Origin: Thermococci archaeon
GTDB lineage: Archaea > Methanobacteriota_B > Thermococci > Thermococcales > Thermococcaceae
DNA length: 9,824 nucleotides
Direction: 5' to 3'
Assembly: GCA_003663695.1 (NCBI GenBank)
Contig: QMUB01000020.1
Coordinates: 1-9,824 of the forward strand
This document shows positions 5,109-9,824 of this stretch, in pieces; position 1 is the stretch's first letter; every line of letters starts with the position of its first letter. Below the pieces are notes generated by a model. It ran no database searches, was not told where the DNA came from, and saw only the letters and a program-made list of their open reading frames with translations. Made by a program: the position numbers and the translations under genes.

Positions 5109-6266
5109 TCAGACCCTCCTTAAAATGTTGATTGTTATGTTCGAACCCGTTCCGCCTATGTTCTGGGTCAAAGCGACCTCCGGGTCGGGTACTTGGTTTG
5201 GAGCTTCCTCTCTAAGCTGCCACACCGCTTCTATTGTTTGATACACTCCCGTTGCACCTACGGGATGTCCCCTTGATTTCAATCCTCCGAGGGTTTGTAT
5301 TGGGTAATCTCCATCAATAGCTATTTGACCTTCAACAGCAAGCTGGGCTCCTTTTCCTTTTTCTGCAGCTCCTATGGCTTCAAGGCTCAATGCAGCCATT
5401 ATAGTAAATGCATCGTGAATCTCAAAGAGGTCTATATCTTTCACGGTGATTCCAGCCATCTTATAAGCCCTCTCCGCCGCAACCTTTGCAGCCTTTAGTG
5501 TGAGGAGATCCTCCCTGTTTGCAAGGTTTATGGTATCAATCGCCCTTCCAATTCCGGCAACTTCTACCATCTTTGCCTTGTCCACAAATTCTCTGGCTTT
5601 CTCTTCTGTGGTTATTATCACCGCAGCCGCTCCATCACATACCGGAGAAGCATCAAAGAGCTTTATTGGGTCCGCTATGTAGGGGCTCTTTAAGACAGTC
5701 TCAAGCTTGATCGGCCTCTTAAACATTGCATAGGGATTCTTTGCACCATTTGCGTGTGCGTTGACAGAGAAATGGGCTAAGTCTTCCTCTGTGTATCCAT
5801 ATTCCTTCATGTAATAGCGCATTACGAGCGCGTTTAATGCCACGAAGCTTGCTCCATGGAATAGCTCGTACTCTCCATCCGCTGCATAGCCGAGGTATCT
5901 TGTGGCATCGGTTGCCCATGCATCCGTCATCTTTTCCACTCCAATAACGGCTACGACATCTTCCAAGCCACTCATAACGGCTTTTACACCTTCTTGAACA
6001 GCCGCCCCACCGCTTGCACATGCAGCCTCGATTTTAACGGCGGGTATGTTTCCCAAGCCTGCAAAATCAGCTATTAAAGCCCCGAGGTTTTCCTGCTCTA
6101 TGAATGAGCCTGAAGCCATATTTCCAACATAAAGGGAGTCAACCCTGTCAACTCCGGCATCCTCCATGGCGTTGAGCAAAGCTTCAACGGCCATATCCCT
6201 CAAGCTCGTCCTCCAGTGCTCTCCAACAGGGACGGCACCAACACCTATGATAACGGCTTTCCTCAT
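5109..6266 (-). CDS. Acetyl-CoA C-acetyltransferase (archaeal SCP2-type thiolase)
   Basis: The 385-residue enzyme joins two acetyl-CoA into acetoacetyl-CoA, the first step of the mevalonate pathway. The nucleophilic Cys83 lies in AACASGG, His284 in EIHDAF, and His334 in GHPVGATG. The C-terminal NIGGTGSN replaces the Cys-bearing CxGGG loop of classical thiolases, as is usual for archaeal and SCP2-type enzymes. The ATG at 6266 is preceded by GAGGTGAT, a near-perfect ribosome-binding site; a 14-residue extension from 6308 would overlap the upstream gene and is rejected. It is ten bases after the HMG-CoA synthase gene and one base before DUF35. The unfavourable condensation is pulled forward in the known complex by direct handover of acetoacetyl-CoA to HMG-CoA synthase. 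Confidence 0.95.
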   Translation of the reverse strand: MRKAVIIGVGAVPVGEHWRTSLRDMAVEALLNAMEDAGVDRVDSLYVGNMASGSFIEQENLGALIADFAGLGNIPAVKIEAACASGGAAVQEGVKAVMSGLEDVVAVIGVEKMTDAWATDATRYLGYAADGEYELFHGASFVALNALVMRYYMKEYGYTEEDLAHFSVNAHANGAKNPYAMFKRPIKLETVLKSPYIADPIKLFDASPVCDGAAAVIITTEEKAREFVDKAKMVEVAGIGRAIDTINLANREDLLTLKAAKVAAERAYKMAGITVKDIDLFEIHDAFTIMAALSLEAIGAAEKGKGAQLAVEGQIAIDGDYPIQTLGGLKSRGHPVGATGVYQTIEAVWQLREEAPNQVPDPEVALTQNIGGTGSNITINILRRV

Positions 6267-6276
6267 TTTAATCACC

Positions 6277-7329
6277 TCATAAAATGTATTTGCTCCTGTG
6301 CTTTGCATATAAAGCGTAATCTATGTACTTCTTTCTGTTCACGTAATCCATGGTCTTTGGAGCTAGATCGCGCTTTTCCTCGATAGCATCTTGAACCACG
6401 AGGGAGAAAGCATCGCTTCCGGCTCCGCTTCCAAAGCTAACCCAGAGAATCCTGTCTCCCGGCTTCGCAATGTCCAAAACTGCGCTGATTCCCACCAAAG
6501 TTGCACCGCTGTACGTGTTCCCTATTATCCCGCTTAGCAGTCCGGGAAGGACCTTCTCCTTTGGAATGCCCAAAATCTTGGCAACTGTAAGCGGGAATTT
6601 AACGTTTGGCTGGTGGAACACGGCATAATCAAAATCGCTTGGAGAATAGTTGAGTTCTTCCATCAAGCCTTTGGCGGCGCTTATTATCTGATGGAAGTAA
6701 GCGGGTTCTCCTGTAAATCTATTTCCGTGTCTTGGATAATGTTCGTGCTGTCTCCTCCAGAAGTCAGGTGTGTCCGTTACATATGAATAGCTCCCTTCAA
6801 AATAAGCCAGCGTTTCACTATCCTTCTCTCCCACTATATAGGCGGCTCCACCTGCGGAAGCCGTAAATTCCAGATGATCCCCGGGTCTTCCTTGAGAAGT
6901 ATCGGCTCCTATTGCCATTGCATACTTAGCCATTCCGCTTCCAACAAACCCTATGCTTGCTTGGAGTGCCTCTGTTCCTGCCTTACATGCGAACTCAAAA
7001 TCCGCTGCGTCCAAATCCGGTGTGGCGCCTATGGCCTCTGCGATCACAGTCGCACTCGGCTTCACGGCATAGGGCTTTGATTCGGTTCCAAACCATAGAG
7101 CTCTAATCTCCTTGGGGTCTATTTGAGCCCTCTTTAGGGCATTCCTTGCAGCCTCAATTCCTATGGTTATGGCATCCTCATCCAGATTGTTTACGGATTT
7201 TTCCTGGATTGGAAAGCTGTTAACTCCCCAAACCCTTCCAATTTCCTCTGCTTTTATGCGGTACATGGGCACGTAGGCTCCATAACCAACAATACCAACT
7301 TCTTTATTTGGTTTCAGCAGTTTTCCCAT
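6277..7329 (-). CDS. Hydroxymethylglutaryl-CoA synthase (archaeal type)
   Basis: The 350-residue enzyme condenses acetoacetyl-CoA with acetyl-CoA to HMG-CoA, which HMG-CoA reductase then turns into mevalonate for isoprenoid ether lipids. Catalytic residues are visible: Glu83 ([11 protein letters not shown]), Cys115 ([11 protein letters not shown]) and His239 ([10 protein letters not shown]). The N-terminal [11 protein letters not shown] and the C-terminal [13 protein letters not shown] are thiolase-fold landmarks. Three in-frame starts exist (GTG 7338, ATG 7335, ATG 7329). AGGTGAT overlaps the first two and is correctly spaced for the ATG at 7329, which also gives the usual 350-residue length, so I chose it. 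It is the first gene of the operon with thiolase and DUF35. Confidence 0.95.
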   Translation of the reverse strand: MGKLLKPNKEVGIVGYGAYVPMYRIKAEEIGRVWGVNSFPIQEKSVNNLDEDAITIGIEAARNALKRAQIDPKEIRALWFGTESKPYAVKPSATVIAEAIGATPDLDAADFEFACKAGTEALQASIGFVGSGMAKYAMAIGADTSQGRPGDHLEFTASAGGAAYIVGEKDSETLAYFEGSYSYVTDTPDFWRRQHEHYPRHGNRFTGEPAYFHQIISAAKGLMEELNYSPSDFDYAVFHQPNVKFPLTVAKILGIPKEKVLPGLLSGIIGNTYSGATLVGISAVLDIAKPGDRILWVSFGSGAGSDAFSLVVQDAIEEKRDLAPKTMDYVNRKKYIDYALYAKHRSKYIL

Positions 7330-7390
7330 CGGCATCACCTTGTTAGTTCATAAGAGTTAAATTTCAAACGTTCCTTGATGGATAAAGCGG

Positions 7391-7410
7391 GTTATTATAA
7401 AAGCCTTTCG
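7391..7410 (-). promoter_or_regulatory. BRE/TATA promoter of the mevalonate-entry operon
   Basis: On the minus strand CGAAAGGC followed by TTTTATAAT makes a good BRE/TATA pair about 65-80 bases before the HMG-CoA synthase ATG. Transcription should begin near 7370, leaving a leader of about 40 bases that contains the ribosome-binding site. Confidence 0.6.
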
Positions 7411-7445
7411 GTGAAAGTAAAAGGAGAATTCGTCGATTAACGATA

Positions 7446-7460
7446 GAAAGGGCTAAAAAC
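7446..7460 (+). promoter_or_regulatory. BRE/TATA promoter of the AIM24-family gene
   Basis: GAAAGGG followed by CTAAAAAC (7453-7460) lies about 32-46 bases before the ATG at 7492, predicting a start of transcription near 7482 and a very short leader containing GGTGA (7481-7485). It is back-to-back with the mevalonate promoter, with about 35 bases between the two. Confidence 0.55.
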
Positions 7461-7463
7461 CTT

Positions 7464-7487
7464 GTTCACAAATATCCATTGGTGAAC
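7464..7487 (+). promoter_or_regulatory. Inverted repeat between TATA box and start codon, possible operator
   Basis: GTTCAC (7464-7469) and GTGAAC (7482-7487) are perfect 6-bp inverted half-sites with centres 18 bases apart, spanning the predicted transcription start and ribosome-binding site of the AIM24-family gene. A repressor bound here would block initiation. The half-sites are short, so chance is possible. Confidence 0.3.
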
Positions 7488-7491
7488 ATTT

Positions 7492-8160
7492 ATGAAGTAT
7501 GAGATTTTGCATAGACCGAGCTTTAGTTTGGTTGAAGTTGAACTTGAGGATGGGGAAACCGTGCAGGCAGAAGCCGGAGCAATGGTACACATGAGCCCCA
7601 ACATAAAGCTTGAAACAAAGGCCAAAGGGGGAATTTTTGGAGCATTAAAAAGATCGATGCTTGCCGGTGAAAGCTTCTTTATAAACAAATTCAGGGCTGA
7701 AGGTGGAAGAGGTGTTGTGGGATTTGCACCCCCATACATGGGAGATATAGAAGTCTTTGAGCTTGATGGGACATTATATGCTCAGAGTGGTGCATTTCTC
7801 GCCAGCTCTGAAAATGTGGACATAAATACAAAATGGGGTGGAGCTAAGACCTTCTTCGGAAGGGAGGGACTTTTCTTGCTCAAGATGACGGGAAGAGGGA
7901 CAGTATTCCTCTCGAGTTTTGGTGCGGTTTATAAGAAGGAGCTTCATAACGAGAGATTTATAATAGATACAGGGCATCTAGTTGCATTCAGTGAAGGACT
8001 TGACTTTAAAATCAAACGTGTTGGAGGGCTAAAGAGTACACTCTTCAGCGGGGAAGGGTTGGTAGCAGAATTCTATGGTACGGGAACACTTTACATACAA
8101 ACAAGGAGCCTGGACAGCTTTTTAAGCTGGATTATCCCCTATTTGCCCAAAGGAGATTGA
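7492..8160 (+). CDS. AIM24 / TIGR00266 family protein
   Basis: The 222-residue protein matches the TIGR00266 (AIM24, DUF124) family: N-terminal FSLVEVELEDGETVQAEAGAMVHMSPN, the central GESFFINKFRAEG block, and the closing SGEGLVAEFYGTGTLYIQTRSLDSF. Members have a beta-rich, duplicated fold and occur across bacteria, archaea and, as AIM24, in mitochondria. Their molecular role is not settled. There is no signal peptide or clear membrane helix, so the protein is likely cytoplasmic. The ATG at 7492 has GGTGA about six bases upstream. It appears monocistronic, divergent from the mevalonate operon and convergent with fibrillarin. Length is usual for the family. Confidence 0.9.
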   Translation: MKYEILHRPSFSLVEVELEDGETVQAEAGAMVHMSPNIKLETKAKGGIFGALKRSMLAGESFFINKFRAEGGRGVVGFAPPYMGDIEVFELDGTLYAQSGAFLASSENVDINTKWGGAKTFFGREGLFLLKMTGRGTVFLSSFGAVYKKELHNERFIIDTGHLVAFSEGLDFKIKRVGGLKSTLFSGEGLVAEFYGTGTLYIQTRSLDSFLSWIIPYLPKGD

Positions 8161-8163
8161 TTC

Positions 8164-8187
8164 TCCTTTTAAATTAATTTAAAAGGA
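8164..8187. terminator. Bidirectional hairpin terminator between AIM24 and fibrillarin genes
   Basis: TCCTTTTAAAT (8164-8174) and ATTTAAAAGGA (8177-8187) form a perfect 11-bp inverted repeat with a two-base centre, four bases after the AIM24-family stop and twelve bases after the end of the fibrillarin gene on the other strand. Each strand presents a CCTTTT run, so it can serve both convergent genes. Confidence 0.7.
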
Positions 8188-8199
8188 AGAGAAATGAAC

Positions 8200-8880
8200 T
8201 CATGGTTTTCTGACAACGATTAGAGCGTGGTCCTTTTCGTAGGGTTCAAGGGATATGCGCTCGACTATTTCGAAATATTCTCCTAGCTCCTTCTCCACTT
8301 CATTGAAAACCTGCTCCGGAGGTTTTGTAACATCGATGCTCCTGCTCTTGATGGAGATCATGCCATAGCCACCGCTCTTGAGATATGCCTTTGCATTATC
8401 CACCAGGATTTTTGCCTGTGTTGGCTGGGCAACATCCTCAAATATAACATCCACCTTGCTCACAAGTGCCCTGTATTCTTCAGGCTTTGTAGCATCTCCA
8501 AGTATTGGAGTTATGTTCTTTCTCTCATAAACCAAGGGTACGAGCTCCCTGAGAACGCGAGGAGAGAATTCCACACCGAATATCATCCCATCCCATCCAA
8601 CGATGTCGCTAACGTGCGAAGCTGTGGTTCCGCTCGCAATTCCCAAATAGAGTATACTCTTTCCGGGTTTTATTGGAAAGTTCTTCAGTCCCTTCAATAT
8701 TGCAGCTCCAAGCTTTGAGCGTCTTGGATTCCAGATTCTGTATTCCTCCTTGTTCCAGTTTATAACCCGCTCACCGTAAACTTTCTGTCCCGGAACGAGG
8801 TTCTTTGTGGCTATCCTTTCGGTTCCATCATCCTCAATCACGACATAGACACCGGGGAATTTGTGCTTTTTAACGTTCAT
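8200..8880 (-). CDS. flpA: Fibrillarin-like rRNA/tRNA 2'-O-methyltransferase
   Basis: This 226-residue protein is archaeal fibrillarin, the SAM-dependent catalytic subunit of the C/D-box sRNP that methylates ribose 2'-OH groups in rRNA and tRNA chosen by the guide RNA. Visible are the SAM loop [15 protein letters not shown] (78-92), the acidic Glu104 in GVEFSPR, Asp129 in LGDATKP, and candidates for the Lys-Asp-Lys-His catalytic set: Lys56, Asp149 (FEDVAQP), Lys178 (SIKSRS) and His218 (EKDHALIVV). The ATG at 8880 follows GGGGGTGA by six bases. It starts five bases after Nop5, its direct binding partner, so the two are surely co-transcribed. Length is normal for archaea. Confidence 0.97.
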   Translation of the reverse strand: MNVKKHKFPGVYVVIEDDGTERIATKNLVPGQKVYGERVINWNKEEYRIWNPRRSKLGAAILKGLKNFPIKPGKSILYLGIASGTTASHVSDIVGWDGMIFGVEFSPRVLRELVPLVYERKNITPILGDATKPEEYRALVSKVDVIFEDVAQPTQAKILVDNAKAYLKSGGYGMISIKSRSIDVTKPPEQVFNEVEKELGEYFEIVERISLEPYEKDHALIVVRKP

Positions 8881-8885
8881 CTAAT

Positions 8886-9824
8886 TCACCCCCTCTCCTT
8901 CTTTTTCTTCTTTTTCCTGCTCTTCTTCTTTTCTTTCCCTTTGAATTTCTTCCCTTTCTCCTTCTTGCTCTTGAACTTCCTGCCTTTTTTCTCCTTCTTT
9001 GGCTTTGGTTTTTCCTTGCGTTTTGGTGGGTTTGGATACTTCTCCTTAATCTCCTTTATTCTTGCTTCAATCTCATTTCTAAGCTCCTCTGCAATATATT
9101 CACCCGAGAAGTAGTCCACTCTTGCGGCGATAGCCAATTTTCCTGCTAAGGCTCTAGCTATTTTTCCGCGCTGCCACCATGGTGAGCGATTTACATCAGG
9201 ATACTGATAGAGTATGCCGTGCTTCGGGGGTTTTGCTCCACTTCTCAAATGTCTAAAAAGAGCTTTTTCTGCACCCAGGACCTGTATCGTCGATGCAGGC
9301 ATTATTGCAAGCTCCTTCAATCCTCCTGCCAGGCTTATCAAGCGTGCCCCAAGCTTTGCCCCAACAATAGCCTTCACGTTTGGTGCCACATCGTCCATAG
9401 CCATCTCTATGTAATCCTCAATTTCCTCTCTAAGCTTGTATAACCTGTCTATCTCTTCGGCAAGATCGCGAATTGCTCTTATATCCTTCTCATCCATCCA
9501 TGCTCCCATTGATTTCTCAGCAGCTTCCAATATCCTCTTAAATTTCTCCTCGCTGAATCTGAGCTCTTCCATGCTTGTCTCGCTTAGGTTATCCCGTCTA
9601 CCGATGAGCTTAACGAATGTTACGAACTGCTGGTGTTTTGGCAGCAGTTCATCTAGCTCGGGGAAGTGAAGGGTGTACCACTCTCTCAAACGCGCAACCA
9701 GGAGATTTATGACCTTGTCAATATCATCGAGTGCTTCTATTGCCTGGATTACCATTTTATCTCTTGCACCACTCTGCTCTTGAATACCGAGCCTTGTGAG
9801 TGCCACACCAACTTCGAAGTACTT
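8886..9824 (-). CDS. nop5: Nop5 (Nop56/58-type) C/D sRNP core protein, N-terminus outside the window
   Basis: The frame is open through the window edge, so 312 C-terminal residues are visible and the N-terminal domain that binds fibrillarin is missing. Present are the GVALTRLGIQEQSGARDKMVIQAIEALDDIDK segment (recognised in parts), a long coiled-coil region used for Nop5 self-dimerisation (about 75-140 of the visible part), and the Nop domain with GAEKALFRHLRSGAKPPKHGILYQ and WWQRGKIARALAGKLAIAARVDYF, which contacts L7Ae and the K-turn of the guide RNA. The last 45 or so residues are a low-complexity tail of Lys, Glu and Arg, as is common in thermococcal Nop5 and likely RNA-contacting. An internal GTG at 9806 is not the start, since coding similarity continues upstream of it. 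Confidence 0.96.
   Translation of the reverse strand, partial: KYFEVGVALTRLGIQEQSGARDKMVIQAIEALDDIDKVINLLVARLREWYTLHFPELDELLPKHQQFVTFVKLIGRRDNLSETSMEELRFSEEKFKRILEAAEKSMGAWMDEKDIRAIRDLAEEIDRLYKLREEIEDYIEMAMDDVAPNVKAIVGAKLGARLISLAGGLKELAIMPASTIQVLGAEKALFRHLRSGAKPPKHGILYQYPDVNRSPWWQRGKIARALAGKLAIAARVDYFSGEYIAEELRNEIEARIKEIKEKYPNPPKRKEKPKPKKEKKGRKFKSKKEKGKKFKGKEKKKSRKKKKKKERG

Noticed and set aside
6267..6308. 14-residue N-terminal extension of the thiolase
   Set aside because: It would overlap the end of HMG-CoA synthase, is unlike thiolase N-termini, and GAGGTGAT directly precedes the ATG at 6266.
8863..9114. Phe/Leu/Ser-rich plus-strand open frame that looks like a membrane protein
   Set aside because: It is the complement of the lysine-rich Nop5 tail, which explains its composition entirely.
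1..9824. CRISPR array, tRNA, rRNA, insertion sequence or attachment site
   Set aside because: No regularly spaced repeats, cloverleaf-like segments, rRNA words, transposase or terminal inverted repeats were seen. The only repeats are those listed.

Overview
The window looks like a chromosomal piece of a hyperthermophilic archaeon of the Thermococcales (Thermococcus, Pyrococcus or a close relative). The evidence is the set of archaeal information-processing genes (L39e, L31e, aIF6, L18Ae/LX, prefoldin alpha, fibrillarin, Nop5), an archaeal mevalonate-entry operon, strong GGAGG/GGTGAT ribosome-binding sites, TATA/BRE promoters, T-rich terminators and a strong preference for AGG/AGA arginine codons. 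Genus is not decided by what I can see.

Layout. Bases 1-452 hold a two-helix potassium-channel-like gene that is AT-rich (about 36% G+C by hand count over 1-450, against nearly half in the neighbouring ribosomal genes) and may start upstream of the window. Bases 453-817 are non-coding and contain a roughly 60-bp element present twice, each copy an inverted repeat followed by a TATA-like box, plus a separate TATA box close to the next operon. Bases 818-2200 are a plus-strand translation operon (L39e, L31e, aIF6, L18Ae). A spacer with a T-rich terminator, a 13-bp direct repeat and a palindrome leads to prefoldin alpha (2331-2771).

The minus strand then carries three units. The first (4559 down to 2772) is a GalE-like sugar epimerase, a 71-residue single-span membrane protein, and an unrecognised 231-residue protein whose end abuts prefoldin with no gap. 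The second (7329 down to 4697) encodes HMG-CoA synthase, acetoacetyl-CoA thiolase and a DUF35 zinc-ribbon/OB protein, the three parts of the known archaeal channelling complex that starts the mevalonate pathway to archaeal lipids. A divergent 162-bp promoter region separates it from a plus-strand AIM24/TIGR00266 gene (7492-8160). The third minus unit, converging on that gene across a hairpin, is fibrillarin (8880-8200) downstream of Nop5 (8886 to beyond the window end), the two protein partners of the C/D-box 2'-O-methylation RNP.

Most of the window is ordinary core archaeal genome. I see no CRISPR array, tRNA, rRNA, insertion sequence or clear new defence system. The least explained parts are the duplicated element at 499-718, the repeat/palindrome cluster before prefoldin, the odd overlap between the small membrane protein and the 231-residue gene, and the AT-rich channel gene.
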